64,000 bases of DNA, taken from the NCBI RefSeq assembly GCF_014905175.1, contig NC_057792.1, positions 14,824,963 to 14,888,962 of the forward strand. The letters are read 5' to 3'. The notes under the pieces were generated by a model that had not been told where the DNA came from, did no database searches, and saw nothing but the letters and a program-made list of their open reading frames with translations. Every line of letters starts with the position of its first letter. The first letter of the stretch is position 1. A program made the translations under genes and the position numbers. Below are positions 22,479 through 35,491 of this stretch, in pieces. The DNA is from Aphidius gifuensis (Eukaryota; Arthropoda; Insecta; Hymenoptera; Braconidae).

Positions 22479-25400
22479 ATGGACGCAATTGCATTGGGTG
22501 AGTACTATAAAATATGTGATGATTATTAATAATAATAAAAAAAAAATTTATACGATCCACGCGTTTGAAAGTCAATATTTATATTAAGATGTTTGTTATA
22601 TATTTATTGTCATAAAATTTTATAAACCATAACGAAATCACTTTGTGCTTCTTGGTTGTGATAACCTTTTACTTGAACGCGCAGAGCTGCTCACATTTAA
22701 ATATACGATTAGTTTCTCGGGCCAGTAACATAGATTATACTATATATAAATACAAGATTACTTTATCAAAAAAAAAAAAAAAAATTCTTTAATTCTTCTT
22801 GATAATTAATCATTACAAAAATTTATAAAATTTGTTTGAAAAAGTTTGCTGACTTTTTCGTTTATATTTATTAAAAAAAAAAAAAACAAAAAAACAAATA
22901 TCGTTTAATAATTAATAAATTTCGAGGGGGAAAGTTACTGCAAATTTTTTTTTGTAGAGCAGTTTACAGATTTCTCGTAATTATACAAGATTCCCTATGA
23001 TTACATGAGATTTCCCTTTTTTCGTAAATACCGCAAGATCTCCAGTAATTTCTTGAAATCATTTTTTCGTTTTTTGTTTTCGAGGACGATTGAGTGGTTA
23101 GGATTTTAGAGCTGCAGTCTAACTTTATAGCCAAATTAAATATTGAACTTGTGATATATGATTTATTCAAAAAAAGTGCTTCAATATATTTTTTTTTCTC
23201 TGAAAGAGGCTTGTTATTACCCGACGGGCGATACTTGCGTATGTACAGAAAGGATTTATACATTTGTAAATATACAAACTTTATTTCGAATCAAAATAAA
23301 GTTTATAAATATATATGAAATTAGTGAAAAAATATTTTTGATTTATATTCAATTAATTTAAATGACTTTTGTAACAAAATAATGATTGATTTATACAAAA
23401 ATAAATGAAAAATATAATTAGACTTTTATTTCATCTTGTTAAATTATTTACCAGATCATATTTGAATGAAATATTATTTTTATATCTGTCTAAATTATTA
23501 AAAATTATTGTAATTTCAAGTTAAATAATTTATTTATTTAAAACAATATTTATATTATTTGTAACGAACAAGTTTTTCATTCTGTCTATATTGCTTCTTT
23601 AAATTCAATTTGTATAAAATTCTGGCAATATTTATACACTGGTTTAAAACCATTCATTAGTTTTCAATTAGAAACATTTGTTTTTGACGAATATTAAACA
23701 CAGCTTTCAGGAAGAATTAAAAAAAAAGGTTCATATATGCTCGGATTTTTAAGAGAAGTTGACATAGGACTAGTTAAACATTTTTTAAATTAGTATAACG
23801 AAAATTTCTTGCTGTTTGTTTTTTTTTTTCTTTCTCTTTTTTTCAAGTTGTAATATGCCTGGAATTTGCTTATTTTTTGCCAATTGAAAATTTTGCAAAG
23901 CTTTTTCATATTTAAAATTGCTATTTACTTGCATACCATAAATATAAAATTATTTTCTTAAAATAATAATATATTGCCATCGTTTTAAGTTTAAATATTA
24001 ATTGCCATGATTCAAGCACAGTTTGGCATCTCAAATTTCATATGTCCCTGTATCCTCTTGGCTTATTTACTTTTGTTTTTCGTTAAAAACCTATATCCTC
24101 ACTTCTGTTTACTCAATTTCTGATATTCTCAATGGGTGGCCGAGGCTATTGAATAGGTAAGCACCGGCGCCAAATCCTCAAACAATTCGCTAAAATTTTA
24201 AAATAAATTTACTCTAAATATGTAGAGTATAGTTTGCTTTGTAAAAATAAAAAAAAAAATAAATTTATTATTTGTTTGCTTTGGAAAAAGGTCTTGTTCA
24301 ACAAAAAAAAACCAGAAGCAGTTTTCTATACTTCTACAGATTTATGTATTATAATGTATTCTAATGTGTGCAGATCACATGAGAAATGCATGCGAAGAAT
24401 TATCCTCCGATCTTCCACTATTCCTTTTTTTTTCATCTCGGACCGTCGGTTTGACGAAAAATTCAAAACAAAAGTCCAAAAGTCCATTACATTCTACATA
24501 AGTAGAATAATTCTAACGATAGAAAATTAAAAATTTCAACACACGTAATGCTTTTCTTGCAAGCATGCTATTATAAAAAATCGACTTTGAAATTTTAAAC
24601 AAATGCAGGGATTTTGAGTCAGTATTATTCTGCAATAATTACTCTGTCTTATTTTGTATTTCTCCAAAGAGAAATGCAGAGCTATTCAAAATATTTTAGA
24701 GGAATATTTCTTGATGATAAAGTGATAAGGAAATCAGAAAAAAAATTTAAAACTGTTTATGGAGGTAAATAGACTCTATTAAAAAATTCATAAACTTAAC
24801 GGGGCAGGGGGTAACAGGGAAATAACTAACTTGTTTGACATAAAGTGCCCCGTATACATACATGTCATATATTATTCCCTGACTTACTCTTTCCTACTAA
24901 AATAGAAACGCATGTACAACACGCATGTATATAAAACTCACTACACGCTTCGGTCTCTTTGATCCATTAGCACTTCATAACACAAAAAAAAATCTGATAC
25001 TCTTATAAATTTTAAAAAATGAACTAGTAATATTCCAAAACCGCATTAATATTCTTTTTTTTTTTGCCAAGACGAATGAATAAAAAAAATTTGACACATT
25101 TGTTTTCCAAATAATAAAACATTGTTTATAAATTAATTTTTAAAAATTGGCGATTATTATTTTTTTAAAAACAAAAAATAATAATTTCAAGTAAACTTTT
25201 GTGAAAAAAAAAATTATTATGTACAGCGAAATTTATTTTTTTGTTCACATAATTATTGGTGTGTTATTACATATGTGTTAGACATTTAAATATTTATTTA
25301 AAAATGATTTGTGTTAATTAGAATTCATAAATTACAAGGTTTTGGAACTGAGATATTCTTGAATTATGTAAATATTTCAACAAGGTATTTATCATTGAGG

Positions 25401-28400
25401 TCGAAGCTTTTTTTATCAGGAATATTTACATTTGAAATATTTGTCTGCCATTGGATTTTCCGGTTAATTTTTTAATTTTTAATTTTTAATTATTAATTTT
25501 TTTTTTTCGATATTTAAAAATTGTTTGAAAATTCAAAAAAAAAAATGAATATCAATTTTTTTCTATATAAAAATTTAAAAATAAATAATTAATTATGAAT
25601 TATGTAATTTTTAAAACTATAGTTGACAAAATAAATTATTAATAAATTGTTGGAAAATATAAACTTAAATTTTTTTTATTGGCAGAATTTTTTTAAGATT
25701 CAGCTTCATTTTTTTCGATATTATTTTCCGGTAACACTATTGGCACCGTGCACGGGAAAACTTCATGGGGACATTTATAATTATACATAACCTGCGCAGG
25801 TTACGGGAAAATTTACGGTGCATTGCATTGTTCGTGAAACCCGTAAATGTCTCCGTATTTCCCCGTATCTGTGCTAAAAACGATTTCGATTAGAATTGAT
25901 GATAATAATCGAAATTGTTTTTTATTCAAATTAAATTTTAGTCTACACACAATATTTACACTTATAGTTGCACTCACAAAATAATTAAATATACTAAAGC
26001 TTCATGTAAATATTATTCAATCAATCTCTTCGTCGGTAAATTAAGTATCTTGGTGGAATTTTTGTTTAAATTTTTTAAAAACTTCATTTTCACTTCTTTG
26101 CAAAAATTAGTTATTAGTTAGTGATGAAATAGCAGCTGTCCTAACAGTCTGACTTTTTTTTTCGCAATACTTTTGCATACTATGATTGAACTTTATAACA
26201 TCGAAACAAAAATTTTTAATTTTTGTATACAAAAGTGACTAATTTTTTCTCTTTTTAGTAAAATATGTGAAATAAAAAATATCAATAAAAAAAATGAGGC
26301 GGTTATATCTTACGATAGTATGTAACTTTAATTATTTATTAAAAAGAGAAAAAATGAGTCATTTTGGTATACAAAAATTAAGAATTTTCGTTTTGATGTT
26401 ACTTCTTTTTGTTAATTATTCGTAATATGAGAAAAAGCTAATCTGGGTTGATTATAAAACTATATGAATCTGATAAAATCATTAAAATGAGTTGATGCCT
26501 TGATGGGCGTTAATTAATTGTAAATTTAAATGAAAAAAAAAATGAATATCCATATGTTTTCTCAAGTAAAACTAGTAGGACTATAAAAATGTCATCATTT
26601 AAGTGAAGCGTTGTAAACCTGTGTGTTCTAATTAACATTGCGACATAAAAGCCGAATAATTGGGTTTCTTTGATCATCATAAACTGTGGGAAATTAAAGT
26701 CTCATATCGTGATTACATTTAATTTTCTCTCAGTCATTAATCATGATTTTTTTCTAGTTTAAACTTCGCATTTCATATCTATCCGTCGCTAGTAAAATCA
26801 TAAATGAAATCTTTGAAGCTATATGCAATCTATTGAAATACAAAATTTTTAAATTTATACCAAATTTTATAATATATATTATGCCGCAAAGATATATCGA
26901 GGGTAAAAAAAATAATAAATGTGTTAAAACATTAAGAAAAAAAAAAAAAAAGCTAATGCAATTTTTTCAGAGAGCAAAAACTTGTCTCCGACGACGAAAT
27001 GCTTCCGAGAATCCTCCGACTGCACTTTTTTTGCTCCGTCTTATTTATCATGTTTATTTCTTACAAAAACTTTTATAAAAAAATATTATGCAATTAATTT
27101 TTTTAACAAAATTTACAAAAATATTTGAAAAATAAAAAAAATATTAATTTATTCAAGGCAGAAAAAAAAAATAGTCAGTTATAGGCGTTGAATAGAAAAA
27201 AAGAAAAAAAAGAAAGAATTTATAAATCTCCAAATGTTCGAATGAAAGTTAAAAATAAAAACAAAAGAAGGTTGGAAAATTTATACCCGGGATGAGGGTT
27301 AATTTTACACAACTCAACAGGATGAAGGAGGGCAATTGCCACTGGAATGTAGCACTCAGCAATAAGGGCCAGTTTTATTTCGCTAATTAAAAACAATATA
27401 TATATAAACACCGTAATATATATTCAAATGATTTCAATACAGTGGATCACTTTGCTCCTCCTCCTTCCTTTTTATTTTCTCGCGAATAACAGCATGGATC
27501 TCATTAAAACGCATCCAAAAATCCAAAATTGTACTTTTCAAATAAGAGCTTAAGAATTAATTTAAAAAATTTTATTTACAGAGAGTAATGGAACTCTTGA
27601 AGATCAACAATCTCAGAGTCAAAACAACCAACAATCTCAACACTTACAACAACAGCAACAACAGCAACAGTACGGTGAAGTTAATCAATTAGGTGGTGTG
27701 TTTGTAAATGGCCGGCCACTGCCAAATGCCGTTCGTCTTAGAATTGTCGAGCTGGCCCAATTGGGAATAAGGCCCTGTGATATATCACGTCAGCTTCGTG
27801 TAAGCCACGGTTGTGTTAGTAAAATTCTAGCAAGATTTCATGAGACAGGTAGCATATTACCAGGTGCAATTGGTGGCAGTAAGCCTCGTGTAACAACACC
27901 AAAAGTTGTGCAATATATAAAACAATTAAAACTCAAAGATCCAGGTATATTTGCATGGGAAATACGAGATAGATTATTGTCAGATGGTGTTTGTGACAAG
28001 TACAATGTACCATCGGTATCAAGTATATCAAGAATATTGAGAAATAAAGTTGGTGCCGCTGCTGCAGCAGCTGCGGTTGCAGCAATGCATCATCATCCAC
28101 ATCATCATCATCACCATCATCATCTTTATGCTGCTGCTGCGGCTGGTGCTGCAGCATTGTGTTCTGTGCCATATCCATCAGTTCCATATCATCCTCCACC
28201 TCCACCAGCAATGACACATCATCACCATCATCATCATTCAGGTAAAATATTATATTTCTTGGCAAAAGAGACTTATTAGTTATTAGCAAAAATGCAAACT
28301 ATTAAATTTATACATAGGAAAAGTCTTGCAGTATATTTATAATGATCAAAGTGTTAATGTTCCTACTTTGGCGCTCACTACTTTGCTCTTAAACACTATA

Positions 28401-29565
28401 TTCAGTTATCGTTATTTGTATTTTATTTTATTTTTTTTTTACACACACGTAATCAAAGAACTTACAGTGTTGATTGTATACACTAGCTGCAAATAGATTT
28501 TGTAAACAACCTCCTTACAACAGCAATAACAAACACTAGAAGCGTATATAAAATTTTTATTTTTCATATAAACTATACTGCTGTACTAATGCTGAAAGAT
28601 ATTGCTATCCATTATCCAATTTCTCCAGGGTCTATTGACACACAAAAAACTAGTACGGATTTATCACTTATTGCCATCAGTTTATATATTTTTTGAATAT
28701 TATTTTTTCTCTAGGACTGTCATTCTGATATGCGCCTTTTGAACGAAATAACTGTCCTAATTTCTATTTGGACTTGATAACATAATTTAAAGGAAAAAAA
28801 AATTAATTGTAAATAGTGATTTCAAGCGTATCAAGTGTATATGACATTGAGACATCGAGACCACCGTTAAGACTTGCCAAATGACAATAAAACATTCACT
28901 AGCAATTTGTTTCTCATGACAAGTCAAGAAAATTTAGAGTCTCTCTGTCTCGCGTGCCACAATGGCACCGACTGTGTCCGCGTCTAACTAAATAGTATAA
29001 ATACCATTTGTATCTCTATATACCAAAATAAATACACTTTGAAAAAACGAAAGTAAATGACTGCTTTTACATTATTTTTTTTTTTTGTTTCATTTCTAAT
29101 ATTATATGAAAAAATAAGATTAATTTAATTTATTTTTCAGTTGGATTAACAGGATCAACAGGCAACAAGACATCACCATCACCACCAACACCAACATCAG
29201 TTGGTCATCAAAATAGCATTGGTCTTCATTGGCCAAGTCCTCATACAGTTCATGATATTTTAGCTAATAGTCTAGGAACATTACCAACATCATCAGCATC
29301 ACATTGTCAAATTAATGGTAATCATCGTTGTGGTAATGACAATCAAATCAACAACAATCAAACTCACAACAATAATAATAATAGTAATAATAATAACAAC
29401 AATAATAGTAATAACAATAATAATAATAATGAAGAAGAGACGACAAATGGATATCATTCGATTCATCCACATCATCATCATCACCATCCCCAATATTATC
29501 CATCAACAATTTATCCTGTTATCGTACAGACTCATGCAAGTCAACCAGCAAGTCCATGTAACTAG
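22479..29565 (+). CDS. Poxm: Pox meso, Pax1/9-class paired-box transcription factor (367 aa)
   Basis: Exons 22479-22497 (predicted), 27582-28241 and 29141-29565. The paired domain spans about residues 38-165, starting YGEVNQLGGVFVNGRPLPNA and containing the Pax1/9-type IRPCDISRQLRVSHGCVSKI; differences from Pox neuro (no GVRPCD or REQL signature) support the Pox meso class. An octapeptide-like motif, HTVHDILAN, lies in the last exon, as expected for Groucho binding. There is no homeodomain, as in this class. Low-complexity Gln, Ala, His (two runs) and Asn tracts flank the domains. The first exon codes only MDAIAL plus one base before a GTGAGT donor; its phase fits exon 2 exactly, but it is a prediction across a 5.1-kb intron. 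Exons 2 and 3 are certain. Confidence 0.88.
22498..27581 (+). other. First intron of Pox meso (predicted), 5.1 kb
   Basis: Noncoding. Holds the inverted dispersed repeat (25275-26446), homopolymer tracts and a few higher-GC patches (about 24360-24470 and 24800-24980). A tRNA-like stretch near 23085-23140 is discussed under rejected items. No exon recognised. Confidence 0.4.
25275..26446 (-). repeat. Dispersed repeat, copy B (inverted relative to 2964-4080)
   Basis: Reverse-complement copy of the element at 2964-4080, from gtgttagacattt at its left to gctaatctgg at its right. It includes the GC-richer core with ggcaccgtgcacgggaaaac and the nested inverted repeat at about 26200-26400. It is slightly longer than copy A through small indels. 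Confidence 0.75.
28242..29140 (+). other. Second intron of Pox meso
   Basis: About 0.9 kb of AT-rich sequence between a gtaaaat donor and a tttttcag acceptor. A higher-GC patch at about 28850-28985 (ctctctgtctcgcgtgccac) has no coding frame. No exon recognised. Confidence 0.4.
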
Positions 29566-32500
29566 TTAAAATATTTTATTAATTAATTAAGTTTTATTAA
29601 GTGTAAATATTAAACTCAGGTATTTTTTTTCTCTATTTTATTTGATTATAATAGAGAAATTTAGCTGATACTGTTTCCAAAGATGCTCTAAAATATTGCA
29701 TAATAATATTGCATTAGAATTTACGATAAATTAAATAAAGGGAGTACATCTATCATTAATTGTTTTTATTAATTTTTCTATAATATTTTTATAATTTATA
29801 TTGATGATTTGTTGTTGACATAAATGTTTATTAGATGAATTTTTTTGTTTTATTTTTATTATGGGTTCATGATGTATTTCTATTGAAGAAATAATTAATT
29901 ATCAATTTTTTCTTATCCTTGTCACTTGGTGAAAAAAAATTATTATTATTTATTTGCTTTTGTCCGATCAATCTTTAATTGAAAGCGCTTTTTTTTTTTT
30001 ATTAAACTTAGCTCAATGTTGTTCATAAAAATGAGTAAATCGGAGAAGGTTGAACGGAGTAAGTTGGAGAAATCATTTTTACTAGCGAAAGAAAAAAATT
30101 AAAAATTAAATTAAGCAATTTTAAAGACAGCAATAAATAATTAAGACGTATTTCGTATTATTTTTTATAAAAAAAAAAATTTTAGCAATGAAATTTATTT
30201 TTTTTTTTTAATTTGATAATATTTCAATCAAAATTCAAAAATTATATTTTTTTATGGAGTTAGAAAATTTTAAACAAATATTTTTTGAAATTATTTGTCC
30301 ACGAAAGAATAATTGAGTTTATTTAAATAGTGGTATCGCCTTCAACATTTTATATGCTCAACGCGGATGTACTCCCTTAAAAAAACCTATAAAAATTATA
30401 TTTTATTGCCAGTTTTTTTTGTACAAGAAAATAAAAATTTTCTCCACTAAAAACTAGGTCCAAATGACCACGCCCATAATCATGTCTACACACTGGAAAA
30501 TTGAAAAATAATATTTGTAAAATTATTTCGTTTTTTAATGAGCATACTCAATTTGTTGACTAATTTTTTATGATAAATACTTTTTTTTCTTTTTTATATA
30601 GTTAAGTCATTTTCTGTAATATATGTATATTAAAAATATTTAAAAAATAATAATTACAATATGATAAAATAAATATTTGAATTTTTTAAAAAATGTTTGT
30701 TATTGGAGCATATATAAATTGCAGTGCTCAATTAAATATATTTTAGTTTTTTTTTCTTTTCATCACGATTTGATATATTATTCCTGTCATGACAACTCAA
30801 TTCTCTTCGCACTGATAGTAAATACAAAAAATATATGTAAATTAATATTTATTTATTATTTTATACTTTTTTTTTTAACGAACAAGTAATATATATATCG
30901 GTTAAAAAACCTTTGAAATTTGAAGATTTCCATAGTCCACTTACAAGCTAAAAACTCTAGTCAGTAGTCAAGTGACAAAACCGCCAAATGACCTCGAGTT
31001 CCAAACAAAATACCGCCACATTCACAAGAAAAACGTGTCAGTTTACATCGACACCCCGTTTTTATTTTATTTTTTCGGTGCTAGTTTTATAGTTTCTCAG
31101 CCCACAAAAATTCAATTTTTATTTTTTTTTTTCATATATATAATAAAAAAAAAAAAGTAATATAAAATAATGTATAGCTATAGTTTTTTTTTTGTTTTTT
31201 TAATTTATTTTAAAAAGTTAAAAAAAAAACAAGGATAATGGACTTATGGGGTATAGACTTGGGGTTTATTTATCCATTTGAAAATAACGTGTTTGTTCTG
31301 TGGTGTTCAATTAAGTAGAAACATTTCAATTGAATATTTTGTTTAGTTTAAAAAATATATGGATGTCTACATGTATAGACATTTTATCTGAACATTTTTT
31401 ATCTGAACATAGAAAAAAAAAAAACATTATATAAATTGCTATGGTACATTTTAATTTTTCAAAGCAAAAATTGTTTTCTTTTGTTAACATGATTGTAAGT
31501 ATTTTAATAGTCAGAAGATAGACCCTCAATGATATGGTGCCATAGCAAAATTTTCTGAAAATTTTTCTCCGTGTATAGTTCAATAATGTATAGAGCTTTC
31601 AACAAATTTATTACATGCCAATACATTTATATATGAACATATTTAAATTGACATCTTGACATAATTACGCACTGATGCTCGTTGTGTATAAATTAATGTT
31701 CCTTTTTCTGTGTGGAAATAATTTGTAAAATAATTATTTTATTTATTAATAAAGAAGGCAAATATCTTGGATCGAATAATATTTTGCACGAAAAAAACAT
31801 AGTGCAATTAATTGAGATAAGAAAACTTGACACTTGACTTAATGATCATTGACAAAAAAAAAAAAGCAAACTGTATTATGTATACTAAAAAAAAAAAAAC
31901 TTAATTTTTTCAATTTCAATAAGATTTTGCGAAAAAAAATTGCAGAGAAAAGAAAATTTGCAGAGTAACCGCGAATTTCTCAGTTCTTTCAAGGCAAGTC
32001 GACTTGTTGGAAGTTAGGGCGTTCCGCCATGCAAACTTGGAATATTGCTGAAGCGTTAATGTGTGTTGTACGTCGGTGTTTCGTCTCTTTTGCTAAAAAA
32101 GAATAAATTAAAATAGAGTATAACCCGACAGTGTTTGGTGAAGCTCCAAAGACATGAATGTCATTCATCTAAAATACCGAAAAAGCGTGTTTTCATTATA
32201 TTATTTTTTTTGCAAATAAATTTTCTATAAATCCTGCAGGTTTTAAAAATTGGAAAAAAATAAAATTATAAATCATTCTCTAGTTACTAATATAGTGTTT
32301 AAAAATAAAATATTAATTATCAATTTTCTATAAATTTTTTCTTGATAAAGTTTGTCTGATAAAAAATGCGCAAAACGAAACCCTAATAATGTTTGTAAAT
32401 AAAATTCAATTGTAGTGTGACTAGTGCGGTTTGTACATTTCAAAATGCCGACAATTTTGTTTTTTTATTTTTTTGACAACTATTTGCTTTAGCATGTGTC

Positions 32501-34195
32501 ACTATTTGTACATATTTTTTGAGTCCAGATGAGAGGATACTGAAATGTCGTTTATGATCATATAGTCTTTTCTTTTTTGTCGCTCCTGCATAGAGCAATA
32601 TGCCTGATGTCTGTCAGGTTTTAGAGACACTCTTAATTACGGGATCCGCCTTCATGACAATCTTACCCCATTTATTTTTTACTTGTCTGCATTTCCTCTT
32701 CTTTGTATTATTGCCGCCGACGCACGTGGCTTTTTTGATGAATTTTTTCTTGTTTCGAACTCAGATTTTTTCAATTAGTATTCTATTGCACGTCTAATTA
32801 ATATTTATTAAAAAAAAGTTTTTTTCTATAGAATTTTTATTCAAGTAAAATATACATATCATTTCATAATTTTCAAATATTATATAAAATAATATGTATA
32901 TTTTACTTAAATAAAAACTAAATTTACTGATAAATAGAAACGTTAATTTTGTTATTGTATAATTAAGATTTAAACTTCTATTTCTATTTGAATTTAATCT
33001 AACGATCATAAATATCCTCGTACGTCACATATTCTAAATAATTCATTGAACTTGGGTCATGATGACGACGTGTGATCATCAACAATGAGACTAGTGTGAT
33101 TACGACACTGACTCGTATATATAAGTTTAGGTCTCCAAACGAAACCGTATTTTTCATATTTTATATTTTTGTGCCTCATGCAAGTTTTAAGAATTATTTT
33201 AGTTGTAATCTTTATATTGTATATTTATTAAATTTGCCATTATCACACTGAGAGAATTTTGAAAATACCGATAAAATTCCGGTGAATATTCGGGGAACCC
33301 CAAAACCTTGACTCGCGTGAAATTACCGGGGTACTCCGGAGAATATTTTTCGTGTTTTTCCCACCGTTTGTTTTTTCGTTTTTTAAATTTTCTGACAATA
33401 TTATGTAATCGTTGCTTAAAATTATTTCTAGTTAAATAAATTTATAAAAAAAAATCGCCATGTAATTTTTTTAAAATTACTAATAAAATTAATTAAAAAT
33501 TTGACAAGCTTTTCAACCAAAGACATCATTAGTTAATTAAAAAATGAAAATTACTAATCATAAAATGTATATTAAAAAAATGGAATTAAAATATAGTCTT
33601 ATATAAATGTTACAAGTTGAATATTCGAGGCGTATCGAAGCGAAGCGATGCGCGATATATGTTACAGGGGTCGTCGCAACTACAAGCATTGATATTTTTT
33701 TCTTGTGATAATCATTGTTACGATAACCCTTTGATAACCTAGCAGAACCTTCTACTCCCCACAATTTTTGATTAAACATATTATTATTATATTATATAAT
33801 CAAATATATATATTTTATCAATAATTTTTTCTTGTAAAATTCTTCTGTACCAACACTGTGGTTCCCCCACAAAAATGCGAATATAAAAAAAAAAAAAATT
33901 ATAGACATTGAATATTTTAAATGAATATATTCACGTTTATTTTAAATTAATTTAAATAAATACTCGACAATAACGAGTCTATTGAGTAATATATATAATA
34001 TACAGTATATTAAAAAAAAAAAAAGAAAAAAAAATCAGAAAATTACATAAAAATTTGTATCATTTATTGAAGATGACTCGAAGGTTTTGATAAATTGTCA
34101 ATATTTTCTTCTTCTAATATTTCATCTATCATACTTGAAGAGATTAATAATAATGCTGGAATGAAAATTAATAACAATAATAATAGTAGTAGAAA
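29566..34195. other. Gene-poor region between Pox meso and AP-2 sigma
   Basis: Contains the Pox meso 3' UTR (AATAAA near 29733). The rest is AT-rich with homopolymer runs and no convincing gene. Higher-GC islands at about 31970-32110, 32590-32740 and 33240-33365 stand out; the last has inverted short repeats (accggtgaatattcgggg-like against ccggagaatatt). The final hundred bases include the AP-2 sigma 3' UTR. Confidence 0.5.
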
Positions 34196-34931
34196 CTACT
34201 CTAATGAATTAAGCATCAACAATTGTTTTAAAACTTTAGTTTGACTGGTTTCTCTAATTTCACCAGCCAAAAACATCTCATCAACGACAGTATAAACCTA
34301 AAAATAATCATTGAAATAATTGTTAATAAAAACAAGAAAAAAACCATTTATTATAAATAAATTACCTTGTAAAAATTAAAGACTAGATCAAGTTCACAAA
34401 CATTGTGAAAATATTCATTCAAAACTTCAACAAAATTGTGTATTGCTTCGAGATAACAAAGATTGTTGTCATTGACATCAACACAAATGCAAAAGTATAA
34501 ACCTGCATAGCGTCTGTATACAATTTTAAAGTTTCTAAACTGTAAATTAAAATAAATATATAAAGATAAATTGATCAATATAGATATGTAATTGTTTTAA
34601 GTAATTGTTTTAAATTTACCTCAACAAAATTTGTATGTTTTGCATCTCTGACAGTAACAACAGCATGAACTTCTTCAATCAATTTTTGTTTTTCATCATC
34701 ATCAAAATTCATGTACCACTTAGCAAGTCTAGTTTTGCCAGCACGATTTTGAATAAGAATAAATCGAATCTATTTAAAACAAAATTAATACAACAATTAT
34801 TATCACAAATATTGACAAATTATTTATGTCATATGTCTAATAAACAATGGAAAAAAAAAACTATCAATTTTACACTTAAACGTCAAGTTTATTCTTTCAG
34901 AACTTGTAGAATTAATTAAGATACTTGCCAT
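34196..34931 (-). CDS. AP2S1: AP-2 complex subunit sigma (142 aa)
   Basis: Small chain of the AP-2 clathrin adaptor; it helps bind dileucine endocytic signals at the plasma membrane. Exons on the minus strand: 34929-34931, 34620-34769, 34366-34539 and 34196-34297, giving exactly the family's 142 residues and ending LMLNSLE. Conserved blocks include RFILIQNRAGKTRLAKWYM, HTNFVEFRNFKIVYRRYAGL and VDVNDNNLCYLEAIHNFVEV. Exon 1 is only the ATG; it is followed by GCAAGT, a GC-type donor, and joins Ile-Arg of exon 2 in phase 0. The total length and the universal MIRF opening make this unusual start the best model. USO1 lies divergently upstream. Confidence 0.95.
34770..34928 (-). other. GC-AG intron after the start codon of AP-2 sigma
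   Basis: On the minus strand the sequence reads ATG|GCAAGTATC, with acceptor aaatag at 34770-34771. The coding part of exon 1 is therefore three bases. No nearby GT donor would restore the conserved Met-Ile-Arg-Phe start. Confidence 0.75.
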
Positions 34932-35491
34932 TATTTATTATATATTATTTGGTTTTTTATTTAATTAATAATTAGTAATTTTTTCTATCAAAAATAAAAG
35001 TGACAAAAAGGAGATTTACGCCCTCAAATTTGTTGTATGTAGATCAATGTAGATACTTTAAATGTACAGTACTGTTACTTCATATCAATACAACGTACTT
35101 GAAATTTCCACGTTCGATACAGTAATAAAATTAATACAATATAAAATGATATAAATATTTTATATTATGAAAAATTCCGGAGTGAAAATTTGTTAGTTTG
35201 CTCCAATTTTCTCACTGACAACTGTGACAACTGACAAGTGAAAAATAAACTGAAAAATGTCATGTAAGATACAGTATATTTTACATGGTATCTTACCATC
35301 TTGAAATTGTTGGATCTCATATGATGTACACAAACCTTTACATATTCATTTGTAAACAAACAATGGCTGCTATTATTTATTTCAATATGTCAGCCTTGTG
35401 ACGTGTATGTTTTTTTTTTTCTAACTTTCTACTATATGACATCGCCATAATATTATTATTGACAAATTAAAATTATAAAAATATAATTAAA
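34932..35491. promoter_or_regulatory. Divergent promoter region, AP-2 sigma / USO1
   Basis: The start codons of the two genes face away from each other across 560 bp, so this stretch probably holds both 5' UTRs and promoters. No TATA box is evident, and no other gene is supported. Confidence 0.5.

Noticed and set aside
23085..23140. tRNA-like stretch (gattgagtggttaggat, stem ttaga/tctaa)
   Set aside because: There is a D-loop-like motif and a 5-bp stem, but the loop lacks T at position 33 and no T arm or acceptor pairing follows.
29299..29569. Frames opposite and overlapping Pox meso exon 3
   Set aside because: Shadows of the Asn/His codon repeats in the real frame.
30972..31160. Short plus-strand frame with TKPPNDLEFQTKYRH
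   Set aside because: Its second half is translated T-runs; no splice context or family. Probably chance.
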